Below are positions 19,206 through 27,052 of a DNA stretch of 63,960 nucleotides, piece after piece. The stretch is taken from contig NZ_MRDH01000020.1 of assembly GCF_002008225.1 (NCBI RefSeq), positions 1 to 63,960 of the forward strand. The letters are read 5' to 3'. The notes beneath the pieces are model-generated. The model was not told the DNA's origin. It was given only the letters and a program-made list of their open reading frames with translations, and ran no database searches. Position 1 is the first letter of the stretch. Every line of letters starts with the position of its first letter. The position numbers and the translations under genes were made by a program. The DNA comes from Agrobacterium salinitolerans (GTDB lineage Bacteria; Pseudomonadota; Alphaproteobacteria; Rhizobiales; Rhizobiaceae).

Positions 19206-19909
19206 ACAGGCTGACCATCGTTCTCCTTCTGCTGGCCGTCGGCCTTGGCCTGCTTCTCATCAATCACGACGGCGGCCGAACGCTCGGCATCGACAATGAT
19301 CAATTCGCCCACGTGCTTTATCTTCTGCCGATTGCCGGCCTGTTATCCGCCGGCATTCTGGCGGGAAGACGCGGCAGCCTCAGTACCGTCATCCGCCAGC
19401 TCGCTGTCTGGCTCGTCATCATTCTCGGCCTCGTCTCGCTCTATCTCTATCGCTACGATCTGCAATCCTTCGGCGACCGGCTGCTCGGCGGCCTGATGCC
19501 CGGTCGTGCCGTGGTGGTGACGACATCAGGCGGTGAACAGGAGATCGTGCTGCATAAATCGATGAGCGGCCATTTCGAGGCGAATGTCACCGTCGAGGGC
19601 AAGACGATCCATATGCTGGTCGATACCGGCGCAAGCTCGGTGGTCCTCGCCAATGCGGATGCGGCAGCAATCGGCATCGACACCACAAACCTCCGCTATA
19701 CCGTACCTGTCATGACCGCGAATGGCCGCACGGCGGCTGCCCCCGTTACGCTCTCCGAAATCGGCATCGGCCCCATAGCCAGACGCAACATCCCCGCCCT
19801 CGTCGCGCAGGATGGCCAATTGGGCCAGAGCCTGCTCGGCATGAGCTTCCTGTCGACGCTCGGCTCACTGCAGATGCAGACCGATGAATTGCGGTTGCGG
19901 GATCGGTAA
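19202..19909 (+). CDS. Membrane-anchored retropepsin-like aspartyl protease (TIGR02281 type)
   Basis: Protein of 235 residues with an N-terminal membrane helix, two more hydrophobic segments (residues about 40-80) and a periplasmic clan AA aspartyl protease domain. The catalytic motif is MLVDTGASSVVLA. The second hydrophobic-hydrophobic-Gly element (LLGMSFLSTLGS) is typical of single-domain dimeric proteases. The substrate is unknown. It is translationally coupled (ATGA overlap) to the DUF1289 gene. Confidence 0.87.
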   Translation: MNRLTIVLLLLAVGLGLLLINHDGGRTLGIDNDQFAHVLYLLPIAGLLSAGILAGRRGSLSTVIRQLAVWLVIILGLVSLYLYRYDLQSFGDRLLGGLMPGRAVVVTTSGGEQEIVLHKSMSGHFEANVTVEGKTIHMLVDTGASSVVLANADAAAIGIDTTNLRYTVPVMTANGRTAAAPVTLSEIGIGPIARRNIPALVAQDGQLGQSLLGMSFLSTLGSLQMQTDELRLRDR

Positions 19910-20164
19910 GCTTCTCTCGGAGAAGGCCCCTATCTTGCGATCAAACGCTTTCATCACAATATATGTGAAGTAACGAGGGAAAGGTTGGCCGACACTGACC
20001 GCTGAAACCGGCGGCTTACTCGCAAATTTTGTCACTTCGGCAAATCATTGACATGCCACACTGATCATGAGACAAGATTACATATTCAACGCGGGAGTTC
20101 TCAACATGATCGGTCCAGATCCTATCCTACTTTGATCTAAGCGTGCTTCCACTGTAAGAAGCGA

Positions 20165-20201
20165 AGCGTCGAACTATGGTTTCGGCGCTTTTTGTTTTTT
20201 T
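20165..20201 (+). terminator. Plus-strand terminator at the end of the cobS-protease unit or of a small RNA
   Basis: A 9-bp stem (AGCGTCGAA / TTCGGCGCT, one G-U) with a 7-nt loop is followed by a long T tract. It overlaps the 3' end of the minus-strand orphan gene. It is about 255 nt beyond the protease gene, so it could end that transcript or a separate short RNA. Confidence 0.6.
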
Positions 20202-20776
20202 GAGATGCCCGGCGAACGGATTTTTCGCTTTAGTTTGTATCCCCTGTATTTTCGTTCCATCGTCTGCAAAAGATTCTCGCCGGTTTTCTTTGCCTCTTCC
20301 GCGTGTTCGTAGAGGCTGCGAATGGCACTTTCTCGACCCTCGAGTGAAATATTGGTGAAACTCTTCCGGTATATTCCATCTATCTTGGCGCGAATTTTAT
20401 CCAGAACACCATAGAAATAGACGACATCGCCAATATACTCTCTTCCAGTGGCCGATATTGAATCGATATTCTTCAGATAGAAATGGGTGTGTCGTGCATC
20501 TGTAATGTGCGGAACGAAATCTTTGTTTTCCATGATACGCTCCCTGAAAGTCACATAGGAAATAGGCGCGACAAGAAAGATCGCCATATCGGCTGTATTA
20601 AAGTCGATCTCAGCATAGAGAGACCTAATAAATTTCTCTTTTTCTCGGGACTTTTTCCAGAATCCTACCCCAACCGCTACAAACTGTCCAAGTATCCACA
20701 GTGTAAAATCAGTGGACGCCGCGACCATCGCGGCGAGCAATTGCGGACTTTCAGATATTTGCTGCGTCGCTGACAT
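20174..20776 (-). CDS. Hypothetical protein with one N-terminal membrane segment, low GC
   Basis: Not a family I recognise. The 200-residue product has one probable transmembrane helix (FTLWILGQFVAVGVGFW) followed by a basic, charged cytoplasmic region (KKSREKEKFIRSLYAEIDF), helical segments and a Lys/Arg-rich tail. A Shine-Dalgarno-like AAAAGGA lies 6 nt before the ATG. Codon use is clearly more AT-rich than in all neighbours, and its upstream DNA is extremely AT-rich. These are signs of horizontal acquisition. The layout (short helix plus helical cytoplasmic tail) recalls small effector-like membrane proteins, but that comparison is weak. Confidence 0.7.
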   Translation of the reverse strand: MSATQQISESPQLLAAMVAASTDFTLWILGQFVAVGVGFWKKSREKEKFIRSLYAEIDFNTADMAIFLVAPISYVTFRERIMENKDFVPHITDARHTHFYLKNIDSISATGREYIGDVVYFYGVLDKIRAKIDGIYRKSFTNISLEGRESAIRSLYEHAEEAKKTGENLLQTMERKYRGYKLKRKIRSPGISKKQKAPKP

Positions 20777-21062
20777 GCAAAAATCCTTTTAAATATAAAT
20801 TATATTTACTTTTAATAAATGAAATATAAAAATCACAAACAAAATTAACAATATAAATATAACAATTCAAATGGCGGGCAACGATTTTTTACACCAATAT
20901 CGGGCCTGTTTCGACGGAAATATTGAGCAGGAACTCGACCTGAACCACGCTGAAATAAAATGCTCGCAGGAACCATTTTCCGAGAGATTTCTTTCTGTGC
21001 GATTCTTGTTCGACGAACCATCGCCCCTTGATTCCTCCCCATTGGATAAATTATGTTGGTTC
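20777..21062. other. Very AT-rich spacer between the orphan gene and the FMN riboswitch
   Basis: Bases 20785-20870 are almost entirely A and T, with many overlapping ATATAAAT-like words, unlike the rest of the window. No gene is seen. The segment probably contains the orphan-gene promoter and, further right, the promoter of the ribB transcript. Confidence 0.5.
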
Positions 21063-21210
21063 CGTTCTCAGGGCGGGGTGCAATTCCCCACCGGCGGTAT
21101 CGGGATTTTTCCCGGAGCCCGCGAGCGCTTCCGGTCTCCAAAGCCGGAAGGTCAGCAGATCCGGTGAGAGGCCGGAGCCGACGGTATAGTCCGGATGGAA
21201 GAGGACAAGG
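21063..21210 (+). promoter_or_regulatory. FMN riboswitch (RFN element)
   Basis: All conserved blocks of the RFN aptamer appear in order: TTCTCAGGGCGGGGTGCAA, CCCCACCGGCGGTA, AGCCCGCGAGCG, GGTCAGCAGATCCGGTGAGA and GCCGGAGCCGACGGTATAG, closing with GTCCGGATGGAAGAGGACA. It lies 120 nt before ribB. Downstream it has two small hairpins (21270-21285 and 21290-21306), the second ending just before the ribB ribosome binding site. This suggests FMN-dependent control of translation; the mode is inferred. Confidence 0.97.
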
Positions 21211-21330
21211 CATAGGACGCACGCGCGTGAGCGGGCTCCGCATTGCATTGTTCGCCCAAGGGATATTTGGCGCTTCTCTAAGCGCGAAAATGCCGCAAAA
21301 CGGCATAACCCTTGAAAGGCTTGAAAGAAA

Positions 21331-21972
21331 ATGACCATTGCTAGAATTGAAGACGCCATCGAAGCCATTTCCCGTGGCGAGATGGTGATTGTCGTTGACG
21401 ACGAAGACCGCGAAAATGAAGGCGATATCATCGCCGCCTCCGACAGCATCACCCCACAACAGATCGCCTTCATGATGAACCATGCGCGCGGGTTGATCTG
21501 CGTCGCCATGCCGGGCGAGCGTCTTGATGCGCTCGACATTCCGCTGATGGTGTCGCGCAATACCGAATCCCTCAAAACGGCCTTCACCGTCTCGGTGGAC
21601 TATATTCCAGGCACCACGACCGGCATTTCCGCCGCCGACCGGGCAAAGACTGTTCGCGCGCTGGTCTCCGAGGAATCGCGCCCGGAAGATTTCGCCCGTC
21701 CCGGCCACATCTTCCCGCTGCGTGCCAACCCTCAGGGCGTCCTTGGCCGCACCGGTCATACCGAAGCCGCCGTGGACCTCTGCCGCCTCGCCGGAAAATA
21801 CCCCTCCGGCACCATCTGCGAAGTCGCCAATGACGACGGAACGATGGCCCGCCTGCCCCAGCTCAAGGTTTTCGCCGAACGCCACGGCCTGCTCGTCGTG
21901 ACCATCAAGGACCTTGTCGCTTACCTCAAGGGCGAGGTTGTCGAGGAAGTGGCGCAGAAGCAGGTTGCGTGA
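21331..21972 (+). CDS. ribB: 3,4-dihydroxy-2-butanone-4-phosphate synthase
   Basis: Converts ribulose 5-phosphate to 3,4-dihydroxy-2-butanone 4-phosphate for riboflavin synthesis. The 213-residue protein is a single-domain RibB without a fused GTP cyclohydrolase II. The acidic metal-binding loop DDEDRENEGDIIAA, RPGHIFPLRA and the GRTGHTEAAVDL block are intact. It is controlled by the FMN riboswitch directly upstream. Confidence 0.97.
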   Translation: MTIARIEDAIEAISRGEMVIVVDDEDRENEGDIIAASDSITPQQIAFMMNHARGLICVAMPGERLDALDIPLMVSRNTESLKTAFTVSVDYIPGTTTGISAADRAKTVRALVSEESRPEDFARPGHIFPLRANPQGVLGRTGHTEAAVDLCRLAGKYPSGTICEVANDDGTMARLPQLKVFAERHGLLVVTIKDLVAYLKGEVVEEVAQKQVA

Positions 21973-21995
21973 GCTGCTGCTCGTGTTGTGAGTAC

Positions 21996-22020
21996 GAAAA
22001 CGCCCGGCGCAAGCCGGGCG
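21996..22020 (-). terminator. Terminator of the minus-strand transport/dehydrogenase operon
   Basis: An 8-bp GC stem (CGCCCGGC / GCCGGGCG) with a GCAA-type loop. Read on the minus strand it is followed by TTTTCG, about 150 nt downstream of the dehydrogenase stop codon. It may also contribute to ending ribB transcription. Confidence 0.6.
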
Positions 22021-22055
22021 TGAAATCGGTAACTGAAGTGCTGAAACCTCCCAGC

Positions 22056-22090
22056 TCCGTCATCCTCGGGCTTGACCCGAGGATGACGTG
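22056..22090. repeat. RIME-like palindrome, copy 2 (single module)
   Basis: A single palindromic module, CATCCTCGGG-CTTGA-CCCGAGGATG, in the gap between ribB and the convergent dehydrogenase gene. Same family as the copies at 6.35, 32.21 and 35.33 kb. Confidence 0.75.
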
Positions 22091-22168
22091 GAGTGTGGTG
22101 AACCGTCGGTTGGCACGGACGTCCATGTTTATCAGACCAGGAAGCTCAATACTTCCGCGTCGAAAACC

Positions 22169-22957
22169 CTACCAGCAGCAGAAACCGCCATCCACCAGCA
22201 GATCCACGCCCGTCACGAAACTAGCCGCATCTGACAGCAGGAAGATCGCCGGACCGACCATCTCATCCACGCCCGCCATGCGCTGCATTGGCGTTTGCTC
22301 TTCGAACAGCTTGGTCTGGTGCACCATTTCCGGCCGCGTATTCATCGGCGTCGCCGTGTAGCCCGGCGAGATGGTGTTGACGCGGATGCCGCGCCCCACC
22401 CACTCCATCGCCATGGATTTCGACATGTGGATGACGCCTGCCTTCGAGGCATTGTAATGGCACTGCATCAGCCCGCGATTGACGATGACGCCCGACATGG
22501 AGGCAATGTTGACGATTGCGCCGCGGCCGTTTTTCAGCATGGCATTGGCTTCCGCCTGGCAGGAGAGGAAAATGCCTTTCAGGTTGATATCCATCATCGT
22601 CTGGAACTGGCTTTCTTCCATCTCCTCGGCCGGATTGGCATTGGCGATGCCGGCCGCATTGACGGCGAGCGAAAGTGCGCCGAGTTCTGCCTCCGTGCGG
22701 GCAACCGCTTCAGTCAGCGCCTGCTTGCTGGTGACATCGGCAGCAATCTGGATCGACTTGCGCCCGGCCTTGGCGATGAAATCAGCCGTCTGCGCCAGAC
22801 CGTCATCGGTACAGCGATCAAGCAGCGCGACATTGGCGCCCGACTGGGCAAGCCCCATGGCAATACGCTGGCCGATGCCCGAGCCGGCGCCGGTGACAAG
22901 CGCCACCTGACCGGAAAGATCGAACAATTTCGGCGCGTTGAGGGTGATGGTGGACAT
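22169..22957 (-). CDS. Short-chain dehydrogenase/reductase of the sugar locus, minus arm
   Basis: Classical SDR oxidoreductase of 262 residues. The Rossmann motif is VTGAGSGIGQRIA. The catalytic Ser lies in IVNIASMSG and the active-site pair in CHYNASKAGVIHMSKS. It ends SFVTGVDLLVDGGF. An NAD(P)-dependent oxidation of a polyol or sugar imported by the adjacent ABC system is the likely job, inferred from context. The ribosome binding site AAGGAAA precedes the ATG at 22957. It is the last gene of a permease, binding protein, ATPase and SDR operon. Confidence 0.88.
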   Translation of the reverse strand: MSTITLNAPKLFDLSGQVALVTGAGSGIGQRIAMGLAQSGANVALLDRCTDDGLAQTADFIAKAGRKSIQIAADVTSKQALTEAVARTEAELGALSLAVNAAGIANANPAEEMEESQFQTMMDINLKGIFLSCQAEANAMLKNGRGAIVNIASMSGVIVNRGLMQCHYNASKAGVIHMSKSMAMEWVGRGIRVNTISPGYTATPMNTRPEMVHQTKLFEEQTPMQRMAGVDEMVGPAIFLLSDAASFVTGVDLLVDGGFCCW

Positions 22958-22971
22958 TTTTATTTCCTTCT

Positions 22972-24450
22972 TCAGATCGTCGCCAGTTCCATGACCGAGA
23001 CATCGTTTGCTTCGTCGCGGTTGAGGATGCCGGCCTGTTTTCCCTGCGCGAGCACGAGAATGCGGTTCGAAACGCCCAGCACCTCTTCCAGATCGGAGCT
23101 GACGACGATGACGGCCACGCCGTCTTTCGCCAGACCGACAATGATATCGTAGATTCCCGCGCGCGCGCCGACATCGATGCCGCGCGTCGGCTCGTCCAGC
23201 ACCACCACGCGCGGATTTCGGGCAAGCCATTTGGCGATGACCACCTTCTGCTGGTTGCCACCGGAAAGATCGGAGGCAGGCTGTTCGCTACGGCCCTTGA
23301 CCCCAAATCTGGCGATGGCCTCTTTTGTAAAGGCGCGCTTGATGCGCGGCGTGATCCAGCCGGTGCCGACACGGTCGAGATTGGCATAGATCAGGTTTTC
23401 ACCGATCTCGTGCTCCACCACCAGCCCCTGCAACTTGCGGTCTTCCGGCACCATGACGATGCCCTTGGCGATAGCGTCTGCCGGGCTTTTCAGCGTCAGC
23501 ACCTTTCCGTCAAGCAGGACCTCACCCGCACAAGTCGGATCGGCACCGGAAATGGCCCGCACCAACTCGGTGCGTCCCGCGCCGATCAAACCGGCAATAC
23601 CAAGGATTTCACCGGCGCGGACGCTGAAGCTGATGTCGCGGAAAGCATTGTCCGCGCCAGTCAACCGTTTCACTTCCAGCACCGTCTTGTCCTGCGGCTC
23701 CGGCAGCGCCGGGAACAGGCGTTCCAGCGAGCGGCCGACCATGCTTTCAACAATGGTGCGCACCGGCGTCGCGCTGTCGGCAAATTCATGCACCCGCTCG
23801 CCGTCGCGCAACACGACGATACGGTCGGTAATCTGTTTGATCTCTTCCATGCGGTGGGAAATATAGATGATGCCCACGCCCTCGGCGCGCAGCTTGCGCA
23901 CCTGCTCGAACAGCGCCTGCGTTTCCGCACCGCCAAGTGCGGCCGTCGGCTCGTCGAGGATCAGGAGTTTAGCATCCAGCGCCAGCGCCTTGGCGATTTC
24001 GATCAGTTGCTGGTTCGCGGTCGAGAGACCCGCCACCTTGCGGGTTGCGGGAATGTGGAGGTTGAGGCGCGCCAGCTGCTGCTGGGCTCTGCGCACCATC
24101 TCGGCGCGGTCGACAACCCCGTTTTTCATCGGCCAGCGGCCAATGAAGACGTTTTCGGCGATGGAAAGCTCCGGCAGAAGCTTCAATTCCTGATGAATGA
24201 GGACGACACCCTTGTCGATCGCCTCGCGTGGCGACGACGGCGCAAAGGGCTCACCGAGCCACGTCATCTTGCCCTCGGACGGCTCGCGCGAACCGGCGAT
24301 GATGCCGGACAGCGTGGACTTGCCCGCACCGTTTTCACCCAGCAACGCGACCACCTCGCCCGGATAGACGTCGAGATCGACGGCTTTCAGAACCTCGAGC
24401 GGACCGTAACGTTTGCTGATGCCACGGAGCGAAAGAACCGGCTCGCGCAT
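22972..24450 (-). CDS. Sugar ABC transporter ATP-binding protein (RbsA type)
   Basis: Tandem ATPase of 492 residues with two nucleotide-binding domains, as in RbsA/XylG. The first Walker A is LLGENGAGKSTLSG and its Walker B region is LLILDEPTAALG. The second half has a degenerate P-loop (AGLIGAGRTELVRA), a LSGGNQQKVVIAKWLARNP signature and VVLDEPTRGIDVGA. It energises uptake of the sugar bound by the neighbouring periplasmic protein. The start at 24450 (MREPVLSLRG) has GGGAGGTC upstream; the extension to 24573 is unsupported. Confidence 0.94.
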   Translation of the reverse strand: MREPVLSLRGISKRYGPLEVLKAVDLDVYPGEVVALLGENGAGKSTLSGIIAGSREPSEGKMTWLGEPFAPSSPREAIDKGVVLIHQELKLLPELSIAENVFIGRWPMKNGVVDRAEMVRRAQQQLARLNLHIPATRKVAGLSTANQQLIEIAKALALDAKLLILDEPTAALGGAETQALFEQVRKLRAEGVGIIYISHRMEEIKQITDRIVVLRDGERVHEFADSATPVRTIVESMVGRSLERLFPALPEPQDKTVLEVKRLTGADNAFRDISFSVRAGEILGIAGLIGAGRTELVRAISGADPTCAGEVLLDGKVLTLKSPADAIAKGIVMVPEDRKLQGLVVEHEIGENLIYANLDRVGTGWITPRIKRAFTKEAIARFGVKGRSEQPASDLSGGNQQKVVIAKWLARNPRVVVLDEPTRGIDVGARAGIYDIIVGLAKDGVAVIVVSSDLEEVLGVSNRILVLAQGKQAGILNRDEANDVSVMELATI

Positions 24451-24569
24451 GACGGGACCTCCCAGGACATAATCGCAGTGGCGATACACCACGGCTCCGT
24501 GTCCGAAATTGCGTAAAGACAAACCAATGAATGCCCCGCGCATCCAGTCGGACGCGCGGGGCATAGGGA

Positions 24570-25499
24570 TCAAGGATGGTTGGCGATGAAGCCTTCGACA
24601 TTTTCCTTGGTGGTCAGCGTCGCATCGGAGAGCTGCACCGCCGGAACCTTCTCGCCGCCGACGATCTTGACCGCCATGTCAACAGCCATGCGGCCCATCT
24701 TCTGGGTCTGCTGTGTCGCGGTCACGTCGAACACACCGTTCTTCAGCGCCTCAAGCGCGGCCGTGTCACCATCGAAGCCACCGACGACGATCTTCTGCGA
24801 AGGGTTGGCGACCTTGATCGCCTGTGCCGCGCCGAGCGCCAGACCGTCCGCCTGCGCAAAGACGATCGAGACATCAGGATTGGCCTGCAGCATGTTCTGC
24901 ATGATCTGGAAGCCTTCGTCCTGGCTCCACATGTTGGACCACTGTTCGGCAACGATCTTCACGCCGGAATTGGCCTTTACCGATTCCATGCAGCCCTTGG
25001 TGCGGTCGACTTCCGGTGTCGTGCCCTTCTGGCCGTGAATGATGACCATCTTGCCCGAACCGCCAGCCTGCTTGATGATGTAATCGCAAACCGCCTTGGC
25101 GGAAGCGACGGAATCGGTGGCGAGGAAGGTATCGCCCGGCGCGCCATCGGCATTGCGGTCGATATTGATGACCGGAACGCCGGCGGCTTTGGCAAGCTTC
25201 ACCGGAACGGTCGCGGCGGCGGCACCGGCCGGGATATAGATCAGCGCATCGATATTCTGGGTCAGCAGATCCTGGATCTGGTTGACCTGCGTCGGGCCGT
25301 CGCCCTTGGCGTCGACGGTAACGACGGCAATGCCGCGCGTCTTGGCTTCGGCTTCGACGGCCTGCTTGATCTGGTTGAAGAAGTTCGCCTGCAGATTGGC
25401 GACGGCAAGGCCGATCTTCTTGACTTCTGCGGCATTGGCAGAGCCAAGCGACAGGGCGAGAAGTGCGGCGGATGTCAGCAGAATGCGTGAAAATTTCAT
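24570..25499 (-). CDS. Periplasmic sugar-binding protein (RbsB type)
   Basis: Solute-binding protein of 309 residues in the ribose/galactose-type family. The N-terminal signal peptide is MKFSRILLTSAALLALSLGS, cleaved near SANA-AEVKK. The mature protein reads KKIGLAVANLQANFFNQIKQ, then VTVDAKGDGPTQVNQIQDLL and YIPAGAAAATVP. GGFDGDTAALEALKNG matches the hinge and ligand pocket region of the family. The ligand cannot be named; relatives bind pentoses, tetritols, inositol or apiose. The ribosome binding site GGAGGAA is strong. Confidence 0.93.
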   Translation of the reverse strand: MKFSRILLTSAALLALSLGSANAAEVKKIGLAVANLQANFFNQIKQAVEAEAKTRGIAVVTVDAKGDGPTQVNQIQDLLTQNIDALIYIPAGAAAATVPVKLAKAAGVPVINIDRNADGAPGDTFLATDSVASAKAVCDYIIKQAGGSGKMVIIHGQKGTTPEVDRTKGCMESVKANSGVKIVAEQWSNMWSQDEGFQIMQNMLQANPDVSIVFAQADGLALGAAQAIKVANPSQKIVVGGFDGDTAALEALKNGVFDVTATQQTQKMGRMAVDMAVKIVGGEKVPAVQLSDATLTTKENVEGFIANHP

Positions 25500-25632
25500 G
25501 ATTATTCCTCCATTTGTTGATTTTTGACCTTCGGGCAGATCAAACCTCCTCCCCTCCGGCCGTTTTTTCACGCCTCCCATGCCGGGAGGGTCGTTTATTG
25601 CGCGGACGGCTCAGCACCGTCCGCAGGCAAAT

Positions 25633-26613
25633 TCAGCTTCTGCGGCGACGCAATGTTTCAGCACCCACGGCCAGCACGATGACCACACCGATGATGACCT
25701 GCTGGAGAAAGGGAGAGACGTTGAGCAGGTTGAGGCCGTTGCGCAGCACGCCGATGATCAGCACGCCGATCAGCGTTCCGCCGATGCCGCCCGCACCGCC
25801 CGAAAGCGAGGTTCCACCGATGACAACGGCCGCAATCGTATCCAGCTCGTAACCGAAGCCGCTGGAGGGCTGAACCGAGTCGAGACGTGCGGCAAGAACG
25901 ATGCCGGCAAGACCGGCAAGAACCGCGCAGGCGACATAAACGCAAATCGTCACTAGCGGCACGTTGATGCCGGCAAGACGCGCCACTTCCGGATTACCGC
26001 CCACCGCATAGACGGTACGGCCCTCGGAGCGGAAACGCAGGAAAGCCCAGGAAACCAGCACCACGATCAGCATCAGTAGCACGGTCGCGGTCAGCACGCC
26101 GAAATGGCGCTCAATCGCCAGCATCATGAACCAGTCGGGAAACCCGACGATCTGCTGTCCGTCCGTGATCATGTTGGCGAGACCACGCGCCACAGACATC
26201 ATGGCCAGCGTAGCAATGAACGCCGGCACCCGAAAGGCCGTAACCAGAATACCGACAACAAGGCCGCAGGCGGCAGAGGCAATCAGCGCCAGCACGATGG
26301 CCATGCCCATCGGCATGCCCGCGACATTGGCCGTCCAGCCCATGATCATCATCGACAGCGCCAGCACCGAGCCGACGGACAGATCGATGCCGCCGAGCAG
26401 GATCACGAAGGTCATGCCAACGGCCATGATGCCGAGAACGGTGATCTGGTCGAGAATGTTGAGACCATTTCTGAGCGAGAGGAAATTCTCGCTGGCGAAG
26501 GTCAGAAACACGCAGAGCAGCAGCAGGCCCAAAAGAGGTCCGGTCGCGCCGCTCAGCCAGGCAAGCGGGCTCCTGGTATGCGTGACCCCCTCGTTGCGTT
26601 CAATCGCGGACAT
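25633..26613 (-). CDS. Sugar ABC transporter permease (RbsC type)
   Basis: Multi-spanning inner-membrane permease of 326 residues of the RbsC/XylH family. LGGIDLSVGSVLALSMM, AVGGNPEVARLAGINV and GGTSLSGGAGGIGGTLIGVL are typical signatures. It is the first gene of the minus-strand operon and starts with GGAGGAGCC as ribosome binding site. It forms the membrane channel for the neighbouring binding protein and tandem ATPase. Confidence 0.94.
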   Translation of the reverse strand: MSAIERNEGVTHTRSPLAWLSGATGPLLGLLLLCVFLTFASENFLSLRNGLNILDQITVLGIMAVGMTFVILLGGIDLSVGSVLALSMMIMGWTANVAGMPMGMAIVLALIASAACGLVVGILVTAFRVPAFIATLAMMSVARGLANMITDGQQIVGFPDWFMMLAIERHFGVLTATVLLMLIVVLVSWAFLRFRSEGRTVYAVGGNPEVARLAGINVPLVTICVYVACAVLAGLAGIVLAARLDSVQPSSGFGYELDTIAAVVIGGTSLSGGAGGIGGTLIGVLIIGVLRNGLNLLNVSPFLQQVIIGVVIVLAVGAETLRRRRS

Positions 26614-26654
26614 GGCTCCTCCCGGTGACTGCCTTGCACTTTTTAAACCGATTA

Positions 26655-26667
26655 GAATAATTATTCA
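26655..26667. promoter_or_regulatory. Candidate operator of the minus arm
   Basis: A perfect palindrome GAATAATTATTC (26655-26666) lies between the -10 element and the permease start. The overlapping ATAATTATTCA matches ATAAATATTCA at 27018-27028 in 10 of 11 positions. The SorC/DeoR-type regulator encoded in the plus arm is the natural candidate to bind both; binding is inferred. Confidence 0.45.
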
Positions 26668-26682
26668 TGACCGGTGAAACAT

Positions 26683-26711
26683 GCATAAGCCAGTTCCGCG
26701 AAGCTTGTCAA
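26683..26711 (-). promoter_or_regulatory. Promoter of the sugar-importer operon
   Basis: On the minus strand a consensus TTGACA (26706-26711) is followed after 17 nt by TTATGC (26683-26688). It drives the permease, binding protein, ATPase and SDR genes and is divergent from the transketolase promoter about 290 bp away. Confidence 0.65.
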
Positions 26712-26977
26712 TAGGGCGTTAATGGCAGAAGGGACCCTGCGGAGGATGGCAAGGCGGTCGACTTACGTTCCTGTCCTCATTCCTGTGCCTGTCACAGGAA
26801 ACCAGCCGACGCGCGTCTAAGAGGCGGAAGGAGTCCTTTCGACCCCAGGACTTTGGCTGGCGGAATCCCTGTTACAAATTCGGGGATGAGGACGCCGCGA
26901 ATATCCTTCCGTAAGAAAAATTCTGCGACACCGGAACAGAACGGCTCGACCGAAACAAGACAATCCACAATTCCGGC
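26712..26977. other. Central part of the divergent sugar-locus intergenic region
   Basis: The 439-base region between the permease and transketolase starts holds two divergent promoters near its ends. The central 266 bases show no convincing gene, and the short frames here have no ribosome binding sites. A weak palindromic patch (CTGTGCCTGTCACAGG) lies at about 26784-26799. Confidence 0.5.
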
Positions 26978-27006
26978 TTGACAGAAACGCCATCTCTGCA
27001 ATTATA
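26978..27006 (+). promoter_or_regulatory. Promoter of the transketolase-kinase operon
   Basis: TTGACA (26978-26983) and ATTATA (27001-27006) are separated by 17 nt, close to the sigma-70 consensus. The transcript would start about 40 nt before the first transketolase gene. Confidence 0.7.
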
Positions 27007-27017
27007 TAAACATCTGT

Positions 27018-27028
27018 ATAAATATTCA
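27018..27028. promoter_or_regulatory. Candidate operator of the plus arm
   Basis: The word ATAAATATTCA lies immediately after the transketolase promoter's -10 element, within an AT-rich stretch with the near-repeat TATAAACA/TATAAATA. It closely matches the palindromic element in front of the divergent permease gene. Confidence 0.45.
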
Positions 27029-27052
27029 CACGCATGTTTTGAAGAGGATTCC

